Below, piece by piece: positions 7,960-15,779 of a DNA stretch of 64,000 nucleotides; the stretch's first letter is position 1, and every line of letters starts with the position of its first letter. A program made the translations under genes and the position numbers. Origin of the DNA: an uncultured Bradyrhizobium sp. (lineage in GTDB: Bacteria > Pseudomonadota > Alphaproteobacteria > Rhizobiales > Xanthobacteraceae); the NCBI RefSeq assembly GCF_947648125.1, contig NZ_CANSMR010000014.1, positions 143,069 to 207,068 of the forward strand, read 5' to 3'. The notes beneath the pieces were generated by a model. That model did not search any database. It was not told the DNA's origin and saw only the letters and a program-made list of their open reading frames with translations.

Positions 7960-8679
7960 CTAAGACCACGCCTTATTAACGCCGTCGACGATCACCGAAC
8001 TCAGCGCCCGCGCGAGGCGATCCGTGACCCACTCGCTTTGGTGCAGCCTGGTGTCATCTCCCGGATCGACCATCCGGTCGAACGACACTTGCTCCACTTC
8101 ATGCAACCCCTTCATGAACGCGAAGCGGCGGAACACATTGACGCCTTCGACACCTACCGCGAGTTCGCTGATTGCTTCGACCATCTTGATCGCCTTGTCC
8201 TTCTTGGCAGACGTCAGGACGGCCGGCAGATATTGGAGGTCCATCAAGATCACGTCGGCCCGCGTTTCGTCGCGGAGCTTGATAAGCCCGTCGCGGATGG
8301 CCGTTACGGTCTCAGCGAACGACGGTGGTGGAGGCTTCAGGTCCGGGCTTTGCCAGACTGCATTCGTTCCAACTTGCCATATCACGAGATCGGGCTTCTC
8401 GGCGATGACATCGGTATCGAAGCGCTCGAGCTCAATCGGAGCTTCCTGACCGCCAATTCCCTGGTTAACCATGGTGATCTTGGCGTTCGGATATGGGATC
8501 TGAAGAAGCACCGGGAGCCGATCCGGGTAGGGCTTTATGCTGCCTTCGCCCGCCGTCGTCGATGAGCCGATCGCAACGATCTTGGGCTTTCCTCTCACGA
8601 GGCTATTCGCAAAGTTGGGGAGGCCGCACTCAAAGGGGATCGGCCCGACCGGGATGGTCAGTGAGGGATCGCTGTCCAC
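7960..8679 (-). CDS. SGNH/GDSL-type hydrolase
   Basis: The SGNH blocks are in order: block I IVAIGSSTTAGEG with the nucleophile serine, block II Gly in MVNQGIGGQE, block III VIWQVGTNAVW with the Asn, and a C-terminal DDTRLHQSEW with the Asp and His. Such enzymes hydrolyse esters or acetyl groups on sugars and lipids; the substrate cannot be read from the sequence. The start is GTG 8679. There is no obvious signal peptide, so a cytoplasmic location is likeliest. A strand-opposite frame over the same bases is a shadow. Confidence 0.88.
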   Translation of the reverse strand: MDSDPSLTIPVGPIPFECGLPNFANSLVRGKPKIVAIGSSTTAGEGSIKPYPDRLPVLLQIPYPNAKITMVNQGIGGQEAPIELERFDTDVIAEKPDLVIWQVGTNAVWQSPDLKPPPPSFAETVTAIRDGLIKLRDETRADVILMDLQYLPAVLTSAKKDKAIKMVEAISELAVGVEGVNVFRRFAFMKGLHEVEQVSFDRMVDPGDDTRLHQSEWVTDRLARALSSVIVDGVNKAWS

Positions 8680-8770
8680 GGGGCACCTGCGGGTTTCAGC
8701 CAGGATAACATGAGGTCGAAGGAGAATAGCGCGCCAGTACGATATCGCCTAGCGCTACAAGCGCGAGGGA

Positions 8771-10558
8771 TCACCCTTCGGGCACGCCAGCCAACCGCAT
8801 GCCCTCATAGACCCGCTCCCTCGCAGCGAGGTAAACGGGGTTGTCACTCTGTGCGCCGTCGCGGAAGCGACGGATTGTAAAGCTTGGAACGATCGTGAGA
8901 CCCGCCCTTGCGGCAGCACGCGCGTCATCCAGCGAGCCGCGCAGGGCCAGTGCAGCGGCAAGCGAGAAGTGAACAAACGGCTGGTTTCGGCTGATCTCGA
9001 TGCTTCGATTGAACCACCCGAGCGCCTCTTCATCGTTGTTGAGTGCCAATTTGGCAAGGCCTGCCAACAGGCACCAGCGATGGGCGAAGATATCACGTGG
9101 GGAAAGACGGAGTGCTTCGCTTATATGCCCTTCCGTCTCTCCACTGAGGCCCAAGAGATGCTTGGCGAGGCCGATTTGCGCGTGAGCTTCAGCCATATTT
9201 CGATCGAGCGCCAACGCTCTCTCGCACTCCGCGATGCCTTGGGCAGCGCGCTTCGTTGCGGCTAGTACGGCGCCCAAGACCATATGAGCGAAGCCGTGGT
9301 TCGGTGCCCTGTACAGCGCATCCATTAGGGTCGCTTCTGCCCTCGCGAGAAGCGCAACCCGATGTTCATTCATCCAATTGGCGCCCATTATCGCATCTAC
9401 GATGGCCGTGCCGACCATCGCTTCGACGTTCTTGGGATCAATGATCAACGCACGCTCGAAGTTGTTGCGTGCCGGCACCAGATACTGGTCTAGCCACCCC
9501 ATGTTCAGCAGAGCTCTGCCTTGAAAATACAGTTCCATCGAACTTGGATGTAGAGATCGTTCCGACCGCCGCGCCTCCTCCGCAGTGAGCCGAGCCTGCA
9601 GTTGATTTGCGAGCCTCGATACAATCTCATCCTGCATATCGAAGAGAGCGACGACCGGCTTGTCAAACCGGTCCGCCCAAAGGTGTGTGCCGGTTCTTGC
9701 GTCCACAAGCTGCACATTCACACGGACCCGATCGTTGCTACGCTGCACCGATCCTTCGAGCACGTAATTGACGTTCAACTCGCGACCGATCTGTTTGAGA
9801 TCGATTGCCTTGCCTTTGAAGGTAAATGCGGTATGGCGCCCAATGACAAACGAGCCACTTATGCTGGATAGGTCGGTGGTAAGATTCTCGGTTACACCGT
9901 CGACAAAATAGTCTTGCGCCGGATCGCCACCAAGATTGTCGAAAGGCAACACAACGATGGAGAGGTGTGGAGATGTACGCGCGTCCAATTTCGTGCGCCA
10001 TGCGTGGGTAACCGGGTCATCTTTCTTCGGAAGAACAGCATAGACGCGCACCGGACGTGGGATATTTTTGAGATCTTGCTCTCCTAGATCGACAAAGTAT
10101 GCGCTAACTTTGCCGTGCACCTGCTCGTAGGCCGAAAGAGAGATGCAGGTGAGGCCCGGTTCGGCGATGCCCTCGAGCCGCGCCGCAATGTTCACGCTAT
10201 CCCCAAAGATGTCATTGGGTTCGACGATTACGTCACCCACGTTGATCCCAATACGGAAAGCAATGCGCCTATCCTCGGCATCGCCAATGGTGAGCTCGTT
10301 GGTTCGGGCCTGGAGTTGAAGCGCAGATCGAACGGCTTCGACCGCGCTCGGAAATTCTGCCAAGAATCCGTCGCCAGTATTCTTGACGATGCGGCCGCCG
10401 TGATCGGCAATCGCAGGGGCGACAGCATCCGCGAGCAACACACTTAGCCTGGTGTGCGTAGTCTCTTCATCGTCGTGCATGAGCCGCGAGTAACCGGCCA
10501 CATCAGCGGCCATTATGGCTGCTAACCTTCGCGAATGACCTGATCGCCCATGCGCCAT
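8771..10558 (-). CDS. Class III adenylate/guanylate cyclase with TolB-like and TPR regions
   Basis: An N-terminal cyclase domain (about residues 8-175) carries the first metal Asp in MAADVAGYSRLM, then KNTGDGFLAEF, and GDSVNIAARLEG with the transition-state Asn and Arg. A middle region (about 200-330) has SIVVLPFDNLGGDP, GVTENLTTDL and VNYVLEGSVQRSNDRVRVNVQLVDA, as in TolB-like/CadC C-terminal domains. The rest is tetratricopeptide-like helices. This architecture is frequent in Bradyrhizobium and is thought to make cAMP in response to an unknown signal. ATG 10558 is used; GTG 10564 is possible. It is divergent from an XRE gene across a perfect palindrome. Confidence 0.9.
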   Translation of the reverse strand: MAHGRSGHSRRLAAIMAADVAGYSRLMHDDEETTHTRLSVLLADAVAPAIADHGGRIVKNTGDGFLAEFPSAVEAVRSALQLQARTNELTIGDAEDRRIAFRIGINVGDVIVEPNDIFGDSVNIAARLEGIAEPGLTCISLSAYEQVHGKVSAYFVDLGEQDLKNIPRPVRVYAVLPKKDDPVTHAWRTKLDARTSPHLSIVVLPFDNLGGDPAQDYFVDGVTENLTTDLSSISGSFVIGRHTAFTFKGKAIDLKQIGRELNVNYVLEGSVQRSNDRVRVNVQLVDARTGTHLWADRFDKPVVALFDMQDEIVSRLANQLQARLTAEEARRSERSLHPSSMELYFQGRALLNMGWLDQYLVPARNNFERALIIDPKNVEAMVGTAIVDAIMGANWMNEHRVALLARAEATLMDALYRAPNHGFAHMVLGAVLAATKRAAQGIAECERALALDRNMAEAHAQIGLAKHLLGLSGETEGHISEALRLSPRDIFAHRWCLLAGLAKLALNNDEEALGWFNRSIEISRNQPFVHFSLAAALALRGSLDDARAAARAGLTIVPSFTIRRFRDGAQSDNPVYLAARERVYEGMRLAGVPEG

Positions 10559-10650
10559 GACCACTCCAGACTGAGCCGAGTGTAGAATGAGCTAGGCGAA
10601 AGCGCTAGCCGCAAGCGGCTCGCTCGCCATCTGGCGCCAACCTTCATAAT

Positions 10651-10666
10651 ATATGATGCATCATAT
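10651..10666. promoter_or_regulatory. 16-bp perfect palindrome between cyclase and XRE genes
   Basis: The sequence ATATGATGCATCATAT is fully self-complementary and sits 36 bases before the XRE gene start and about 93 before the divergent cyclase start. It is a good candidate operator for the XRE protein. A related ATATGAT...ATCAT pair occurs at 12295-12313 over the promoter of the next rightward gene set. Confidence 0.55.
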
Positions 10667-10701
10667 GGACGATCAGAGCGGTTCCGCTGAGCGTGCCGAA
10701 T

Positions 10702-10965
10702 ATGGCCCGGTCAGGATTCGTTCGCCGCTTCCCCACGCGAAGTTCGCAAGTAGCGAAGGCCCTCGCGCGTAACGTTCGCCGGCTTCGCAAAGACCGAGGC
10801 TGGACCCAAGACGAGCTCGCCGCCAAGCTCGAGATTGAGCAAACCGCGATCAGCTTGATCGAAAATCATCGGGCGAATCCCACACTGGAAACGCTGGAAG
10901 CAATTGCGAACTGCCTGGGCGTGAAATTTGCTGACCTGTTCGATTCCCGCCACACGAGGTCGTGA
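10702..10965 (+). CDS. XRE-family transcriptional regulator (87 aa)
   Basis: A single HTH_3 domain is clear: LARNVRRLRKDRGWTQDELAAKLEIEQTAISLIENHRANPTLETLEAIANCLGVKFADLF holds the five helices of a Cro/CI fold. ATG 10702 is used; GTG 10693 would add three residues. Its likely target is the palindrome just upstream, giving autoregulation and possibly control of the divergent cyclase gene. That link rests on position only. Confidence 0.85.
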   Translation: MARSGFVRRFPTRSSQVAKALARNVRRLRKDRGWTQDELAAKLEIEQTAISLIENHRANPTLETLEAIANCLGVKFADLFDSRHTRS

Positions 10966-11051
10966 CGCATCCTCGGACACACGCTGCTAGAGATCAAATG
11001 AATTCCAGCGACCGCTGCGTGTCCCTACCCCGCTGACCACTTCAGACCACA

Positions 11052-11291
11052 CTAGGGCACACGAATTCCCTTGGACACCATGCCTTCGAATACGAATTGA
11101 ATTCCCGCGGATTCAAATGCGTCGCGCATCTTGGTCAAGCTTTTCGGATAAGGTACCGACAGCTCCAACTCGTATCGCGCAATGGACTTTTGTGAGACCC
11201 CCGATCGCTCTGAGAGTTCATGTTGGGTCCAATTAAGCCATGATCGCGCAGCGCGGACTTGGGCAGGAGAAAGATGGGCTATGCGCTCCAT
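11052..11291 (-). CDS. XRE-family helix-turn-helix protein (79 aa)
   Basis: The pattern is LSPAQVRAARSWLNWTQHELSERSGVSQKSIARYE, then VPYPKSLTKMRDAFESAGIQF, a very common alphaproteobacterial short XRE type with an HTH and a trailing helix and strand. ATG 11291 gives the usual compact length; an upstream ATG at 11309 adds six residues. It is divergent from a possible small gene at 11312. Confidence 0.82.
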   Translation of the reverse strand: MERIAHLSPAQVRAARSWLNWTQHELSERSGVSQKSIARYELELSVPYPKSLTKMRDAFESAGIQFVFEGMVSKGIRVP

Positions 11292-11311
11292 AACGTCTCT
11301 TGGCCACACAA

Positions 11312-11536
11312 ATGGTGTCGTCGACAGGCAGATCCAGACTGCCTTGTCTGGAGGACAACACTTACATAGTCAAAGCTTACAATCGAATCCTTGAAAAGAA
11401 TACTGACACTGGCACCCGTTCCAAACTTCATCCAAAAGACCGAGTCCTTCGAACTTTAGCCGAGCGCTTCATCGTCGAGGAGCGTCGCAAGCTCGTGCCG
11501 GCAATGGCGAGCGGCCAAGAACGACCGACACAATAA
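11312..11536 (+). CDS. Possible small hypothetical protein (74 aa)
   Basis: The frame from ATG 11312 reads MVSSTGRSRLPCLEDNTYIV and continues with Lys/Asn-rich codons, then LAERFIVEERRKLVPAM. Base composition in its first half is lower in GC than the neighbours, which could mean foreign DNA or non-coding sequence. No ribosome site or family is evident, so this is a weak call. Confidence 0.3.
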   Translation: MVSSTGRSRLPCLEDNTYIVKAYNRILEKNTDTGTRSKLHPKDRVLRTLAERFIVEERRKLVPAMASGQERPTQ

Positions 11537-12290
11537 GCCGCAGGCTACGCCAGGTTTGCTGATGGCGCTTTTCGTCGAGCAGACCATCGGCTCTTCGGCT
11601 ATTGGATTACGGTGTGGGCTCGCGAGCGAGCTGACGTAATTCCGAACTGACTTGCTCCGGTCGGCCAGTCCCGACGGGCCGGGCAGTGAGCCCGGGTCGC
11701 CAGCGCTGGCCGAGCCGTGGCACCGCAATGCCGCTGGCGCGGCCTCCGGGATCCGGAGGCATGTCCGGTTTGCCCGTAAGTCCTCAAGTCTAGCATCTTT
11801 GGCCACCTAATCGACTAGCCGCGGTGCCTTCAAAGGCCGGCTAAGGACGGGTGTCCGAGCGCTTCGCGGCCATGTCCGACGCCGAACTTGGTCGAGGCGC
11901 TTTTAGTTTTCTGTTAACCACCACTTGATCTGGAGGATGGCGACTTATTCTAAACCAAAACTTGCTGTGTTATATTGCCGGCTCTGACTTGCTAGGCAGA
12001 AGCCTGACGGCTTTCCGGGCGCCGCGAAGAGGGGCGCTCCCAGTTCGGCAAGCGACTCTTGAAGGAGATCGCTTCCCAGCGCGAGGAAGCGGAACACCGC
12101 CACTGCCGCCAAATCGGCGAGGCATCTTGGCTGGTTCGTCCAGCACATCTAATCGTCTGAAATTCTGAAGCCACGCTGACTGCAAGCATGCTTGTGTCTG
12201 TCGTGCCTGAGGACATCCGAGCCAGCTCTCCAGTCATCTCCCGCCCTGTGAAGACGCCGCCTATGTGACGGTCGGTTCGCTGTCGGCACA
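11537..12290. other. Long stretch without a convincing gene
   Basis: Several short frames exist but none has a ribosome site plus plausible composition. A leftward frame (11945-12148) encodes a hydrophobic run, LADLAAVAVFRFLALGSDLL, which could be a remnant. GC-rich inverted repeats near 11690-11760 could fold but lack a T run. Confidence 0.35.
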
Positions 12291-12313
12291 TATAATATGA
12301 TTTATCACATCAT
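12291..12313 (+). promoter_or_regulatory. Candidate -10 element and overlapping dyad before the cassette
   Basis: TATAAT at 12291-12296 matches a sigma-70 -10 box. GTGACG at 12265-12270 is a possible -35, but the 20-base spacing is long. Overlapping it, ATGAT (12297-12301) and ATCAT (12309-12313) form an inverted repeat resembling the palindrome at 10651-10666, so an XRE protein may repress this promoter. Confidence 0.45.
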
Positions 12314-12824
12314 GGAGTTCACTCCGATGCAGTGTATAGGTCATGCGCTAAGCACCTCTACACGCGGATCCCGGCGGCAGCATTCGTGCAGTGCGCGGCC
12401 GGCTCACGCGCCAGCCCACCCGCGAAACTCGGGGGAGGCGCGCATCGAATTTCCGCATCCACTGAGCTGGTGGCGGGTGCGGCCTGTTCACTCGTTCAGA
12501 AATGTGGATGTACTGATCGCGCGACAGTTTCTTCGCAAGGTCGCGATCGCCGGCGAGCCGTTTTGGTACCTGGGCGCAGCCGGCAACGCCGCAGTCGCCA
12601 TGCGCGTAGCCGTACGCATTCAAAGCCAACAGAAACCGAACCTAGTTACACTCGACGTGGCGATGACCGCCGTCTTGTGTATCGCGCTCGCGGGTCACGA
12701 ACCCGCGGCCGTCCTTCTAGCGTCTGCGCTCAAACGACGTTCCGATATCGAGCCTCATTGCGTAGCGCTTTCGGACGGATGGTTAGCTTCACACAGCCGG
12801 ATGCAATTCCTGAGTTCGGCTTGA
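12312..12824 (+). CDS. Cassette paralogue A, unassigned (170 aa)
   Basis: I know no family for this protein, but it is related to two others in this cassette (12944-13429 and 14484-14924). Shared features are W85 with a following small-residue G-N-x-A run (AAGNAAVA), D115-x-x-M-T (LDVAMTAVL), and W157-L near the end (SDGWLAS), separated by 30 and 42 residues. The N-terminal 60 residues are basic and low-complexity, so the true start may be further in. The centre is alpha-helical and mildly hydrophobic. It heads the rightward gene set after the candidate promoter. Confidence 0.5.
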   Translation: MEFTPMQCIGHALSTSTRGSRRQHSCSARPAHAPAHPRNSGEARIEFPHPLSWWRVRPVHSFRNVDVLIARQFLRKVAIAGEPFWYLGAAGNAAVAMRVAVRIQSQQKPNLVTLDVAMTAVLCIALAGHEPAAVLLASALKRRSDIEPHCVALSDGWLASHSRMQFLSSA

Positions 12825-12943
12825 GCGGCATCGCGAACGAGCCGGCACTCGCGTGCGGGCGATCCGCGGCCCGTCCACCACCGCTAGAGCACGCACGCCG
12901 CCATTGTCAGAGCCGTTATCCGCTCAGATGAGGGATATTCTCC

Positions 12944-13429
12944 ATGTACTCGACGATAGCAACATGCCTCACCCCGCCATGTCCTAAGTCCCACCCCAAG
13001 AAGCTTTGGCGCTTTCGGACCGCCACCGAATTCTCTCAAGCCGACGTGTCTGCAGTTCGTTTCGGACTGCAACATACCTCCTTGAAAGATGAACGCTGGG
13101 CTTTCGCACGCGAAGGCCACCCCGCGGACGCAATTTCCATGATGATCGGAGAGTGGCCTGTCGGGCGTATTTCGCACCGCGTTGATGCCATCATGACAGC
13201 GATCGTGCTCGCTGCGCTGATGGGCAGCGCTGCCTCGACACTCGTCGCGTATCACACGATCGCGCAACTTGCCTTTCGGCGACCCAGACTTCGCGAGATC
13301 GCCGCTTCATGGCTGGTTGTCGTAGAAGAACAGGAGAGACGAAGATTCTGGCATCCGACCGCGTCGGATGCCATCCCACGTTCGAGCGACGACGTCCGCT
13401 CACCTTTTCCCGGGCGGAGCTATGCTTGA
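12944..13429 (+). CDS. Cassette paralogue B, unassigned (161 aa)
   Basis: This is a relative of A and C. W52 in DERWAFAREGHPAD, D81-x-x-M-T in RVDAIMTAIVL and W123-L in AASWLVVVEE lie 29 and 42 residues apart, matching its paralogues. The C-terminal 30 residues are basic and unique to it. The stop at 13427-13429 shares a base with the start of the HNH gene, so the two are probably translated together. Function unknown. Confidence 0.6.
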   Translation: MYSTIATCLTPPCPKSHPKKLWRFRTATEFSQADVSAVRFGLQHTSLKDERWAFAREGHPADAISMMIGEWPVGRISHRVDAIMTAIVLAALMGSAASTLVAYHTIAQLAFRRPRLREIAASWLVVVEEQERRRFWHPTASDAIPRSSDDVRSPFPGRSYA

Positions 13430-13764
13430 TGAAATACCGCAAGTACATGTCGAGCGACGCGTGGCGCTTCAACCAAGCCCGACTGCGCGAATTCGAGGCG
13501 GCACGGTTCCAATGCCGGCTGTGCCCTAACACCCGAGATCAGGGCTACGCTCTGGAAGCCCATCACAGGACCTACAAGCGCCTCGGACGCGAACTCGATG
13601 GTGATCTCACGGCGCTCTGCCGGGAATGTCACCAGGGCGTGACATCGATGCTGCGCGCACGTCGCTACGCGTCATCGGCGCCACCTACATCTTCCGACTG
13701 CACACCAGCAATCGCCGATCCGCCTCCCCTGTTTGACCCGTTCGCAATCGGAGCAAAGAAGTGA
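13429..13764 (+). CDS. HNH endonuclease (111 aa)
   Basis: The HNH motif is clear: a first Cys pair in QCRLC, EAHHRTYKRLG with the His pair, and DLTALCRECH with the Asn/His-equivalent end and the second Cys pair. Proteins of this size nick or cut DNA using one metal ion, and in phages they act beside the packaging or recombination genes. ATG 13429 is fixed by the TGATG overlap with gene B; the longer frame from 13309 lies inside B. The C terminus is Pro-rich. Its stop overlaps the next start as GTGA. Confidence 0.85.
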   Translation: MKYRKYMSSDAWRFNQARLREFEAARFQCRLCPNTRDQGYALEAHHRTYKRLGRELDGDLTALCRECHQGVTSMLRARRYASSAPPTSSDCTPAIADPPPLFDPFAIGAKK

Positions 13765-14336
13765 GCATAGAACGCATCGCTCTCAGGCTCGTTGGTGTCG
13801 GACCGATGTTGATGCACTCGTCCCGGCTCGCGGATCCGCTTGATCCAACGACCAAGGCTATCGCTTCGATCACTTCAAAGAGCAAGAAGACGGAAGCTGA
13901 CCACGCGCGTATTGCTGAGTTAGAGTGGCACGGGGGGCTCTGGCTGAGCGAAGGTCGGCCTTGCCTTCCACCCCACTGCATAAATGCGGTCCTGGTGGAC
14001 GGCGCGCGACAGCGCAAGAAAACCGAAATGGCAAGAGCGGCATTTGTCGCAGATGGGCCGTCGATCATCGAATACGACGGTCCCAAGACGATTCCCCAAC
14101 TCTGGGCGGACGAACGCTTCCGCCATCGTGAGATGGTCCGGGTGCGGGATTCACTCTTGGCACGAACCCGTCCATGCTTTCCCCAATGGGGCGCGCGGAT
14201 CACAGCCACCTTTCTCACATCGATGATCAACCGCGGCGAGATCGTCGAGTTTTTCAAGCTCGCGGGGCCTTATGGCCTCGGTGATCACCGTCCCCAGTTC
14301 GGGCGCTTCCTCGTTGAGGATCTCGGACCGGAATAA
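13761..14336 (+). CDS. Unassigned GLGD-motif protein (191 aa)
   Basis: I do not know a function. The protein has LRLVGVGPMLMHSSRLADPLD at the start, AELEWHGGLWLSEGRPCLPP in the middle, ARTRPCFPQWGARITATF, and ends AGPYGLGDHRPQFGRFLVEDL. The glycine-rich GLGDxRPxFGRF end loosely recalls the Gly-rich loop of RAMP-fold proteins (Cas5/Cas7), and similar proteins occur, as I recall, in phage genomes; neither is proof. GTG 13761 overlaps the HNH stop as GTGA, so coupling is likely. A GGCNN pentamer array follows its stop after eight bases. Confidence 0.7.
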   Translation: MSIERIALRLVGVGPMLMHSSRLADPLDPTTKAIASITSKSKKTEADHARIAELEWHGGLWLSEGRPCLPPHCINAVLVDGARQRKKTEMARAAFVADGPSIIEYDGPKTIPQLWADERFRHREMVRVRDSLLARTRPCFPQWGARITATFLTSMINRGEIVEFFKLAGPYGLGDHRPQFGRFLVEDLGPE

Positions 14337-14344
14337 CGCAACAC

Positions 14345-14394
14345 GGCGTGGCGTGGCGGGGCGTGGCCCGGCTACGCATGGCATGGCCCGGCAA
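14345..14394 (+). repeat. GGCNN pentanucleotide array, ten units
   Basis: Ten consecutive in-phase pentamers fit GGCNN: GGCGT twice, GGCGG, GGCGT, GGCCC, GGCTA, then CGCAT (one G to C), GGCAT, GGCCC, GGCAA. It lies between the stop of the GLGD gene and the next gene. The two variable positions differ between units, unlike a simple slippage repeat. Role unknown. Confidence 0.85.
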
Positions 14395-14483
14395 GGACCC
14401 CTTTCGAAAGTAACGAGCTTCGCGAGCGGTACGCGCGCTTGGTGGTGCCGCGTCGCGAGCTCATGCGCAACGGAGTGTTCGGC

Positions 14484-14924
14484 ATGACTCCAAAGCCCCG
14501 GCCCCCTTCAAATGGCGCCGACAAGGAAGATTGGCCCGCGGTTCTGTCTTACTGGCGCACGATTGCCGCTGAAGCATTCGACGACGGACGTCGCGCCCAA
14601 GTCGCCGAATGCATCAGCCGGATCTCCTCCACGTCCCCGGAGTGGCAAGCCGCGATCAACGGCGACGCGGCCGTCGCAGCGGGATTAGTCCTACGCCTGG
14701 AGCCGCCCCCGCGCATATCCGGCGGGGTGGACCTGGTGATGACCATCTTGCTGAACACCGCCTTCGGAGACGCCGGCGCCGCTCTCGTCCTGGCGCATGG
14801 CCTCCGAAAAATGCCTCTCGACCCCCGACTGCGCGCGAGGCTGGCTACCTCGTGGCTGGTCCACAATGTGTGGCTCAAGCATCGCAACCGCCGCAGCGGC
14901 GCTTCGAACCGAGGCGACCAATGA
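14484..14924 (+). CDS. Cassette paralogue C, unassigned (146 aa)
   Basis: This is the third member of the family with A and B: W54 in SPEWQAAINGDAAVAAG, D83-x-x-M-T in GVDLVMTILL, and W124-L in ATSWLVHNVW, spaced 29 and 41 residues. The region before W54 is helical and charged. ATG 14484 has GGAG eight bases upstream; ATG 14463 is an in-frame alternative. The stop overlaps the phosphoesterase start as ATGA. Function unknown. Confidence 0.65.
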   Translation: MTPKPRPPSNGADKEDWPAVLSYWRTIAAEAFDDGRRAQVAECISRISSTSPEWQAAINGDAAVAAGLVLRLEPPPRISGGVDLVMTILLNTAFGDAGAALVLAHGLRKMPLDPRLRARLATSWLVHNVWLKHRNRRSGASNRGDQ

Positions 14925-15694
14925 CAAGAATTCAGGTCATGTCCGACCTTCATGTGGATTTTCCGGGAGCTCGCGACTTTCCACAGCGCGCCGCAGGTGC
15001 CGAACTCGTGCTCATTGCTGGAGACACGTGCGAAGGCCTGGTTCGCGCAATCGAACGGACGCGGATTGCTTATCCGGATGTTGAGATTGTAGCCGTCGCG
15101 GGGAACCACGAGTTCTACGGCCACGCGTTCGGGGAAGAACTCAACGCTGGCCGCGAACGCGCGCGCCAACTCGGCGTGCATCTTCTCGAAAACGAGACCG
15201 TCAGATTCGGTCGTCTGCGGATCATCGGCGCCACCTTGTGGACGGACTACGCACTGCTCGCCGAATCGCTGCGCGGGGCCGCCATGCGGGACGCCTACGA
15301 CACCATGCGTGACCACAAGCGAATAAAGTGGTCCCGTCGACCGTGGCGGAGATTTCGCCCCCAGGAAGCGCGACTGTTGCACTTGCAATCGCGAACCTAC
15401 ATCGAAGCCGAACTCTCCAACGTGTTTGACGGTACAACTATCGTATTGACACACATGGCTCCCACGATCGAAGCGATCGAGCCGCTTTTCCGCGACAGCA
15501 CAATCTCAGCTGCATACGCTTCGAACCTGTTGGCCGTGATCGATCGACACCAGCCGCATTTCTGGATATCCGGCCATACGCACTACAGTATGGATCTACG
15601 TCGCGGTCGTACACGGCTGATATCGAATCCATGCGGATACGCCAACGAGAACCGGCTGTTCGACCCCCTGATGACGATCGAAGTCGGCCCCTGA
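14921..15694 (+). CDS. Calcineurin-like metallophosphoesterase (257 aa)
   Basis: All metal-binding motifs are present in order: D-x-H in VMSDLHVDF, GD in VLIAGDTCEG, GNHE in AVAGNHEFYG, the His in LTHMAP, and GHTH in WISGHTHYSMD. Such enzymes hydrolyse phosphodiesters or phosphomonoesters, including nucleic acids and cyclic nucleotides; substrate unknown here. The start at 14921 overlaps the previous stop (ATGA). The insertion RMRDHKRIKWSRRPWRRFRP-like basic stretch near residues 125-150 could contact nucleic acid. It precedes the FtsH-like gene by 85 bases. Confidence 0.88.
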   Translation: MTRIQVMSDLHVDFPGARDFPQRAAGAELVLIAGDTCEGLVRAIERTRIAYPDVEIVAVAGNHEFYGHAFGEELNAGRERARQLGVHLLENETVRFGRLRIIGATLWTDYALLAESLRGAAMRDAYDTMRDHKRIKWSRRPWRRFRPQEARLLHLQSRTYIEAELSNVFDGTTIVLTHMAPTIEAIEPLFRDSTISAAYASNLLAVIDRHQPHFWISGHTHYSMDLRRGRTRLISNPCGYANENRLFDPLMTIEVGP

Positions 15695-15779
15695 TCGAAG
15701 AACGACCGTAGGTCAGCCAAAGCTGCGTTTGACATATCGAGCGCCGATCGATCCATCCCATTCGACGCGAGCAAACAGC

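Noticed and set aside
7834-8565. Rightward frame of 243 codons
   Set aside because: Shadow of the SGNH hydrolase on the other strand, with no motif.
11690-11770. GC-rich inverted repeats as a terminator or structured RNA
   Set aside because: Stems are imperfect, there is no T run and no adjacent gene needs one.
12332-12931. Rightward frame overlapping paralogue A
   Set aside because: Arg/Ser-rich and without the shared W, D-x-x-M-T and W-L pattern seen in the chosen frame.
14345-14394. CRISPR-like array
   Set aside because: The unit is only five bases with no spacers.
14549-15454. Leftward frame of 301 codons
   Set aside because: Opposite paralogue C and the phosphoesterase; composition typical of an antisense frame.
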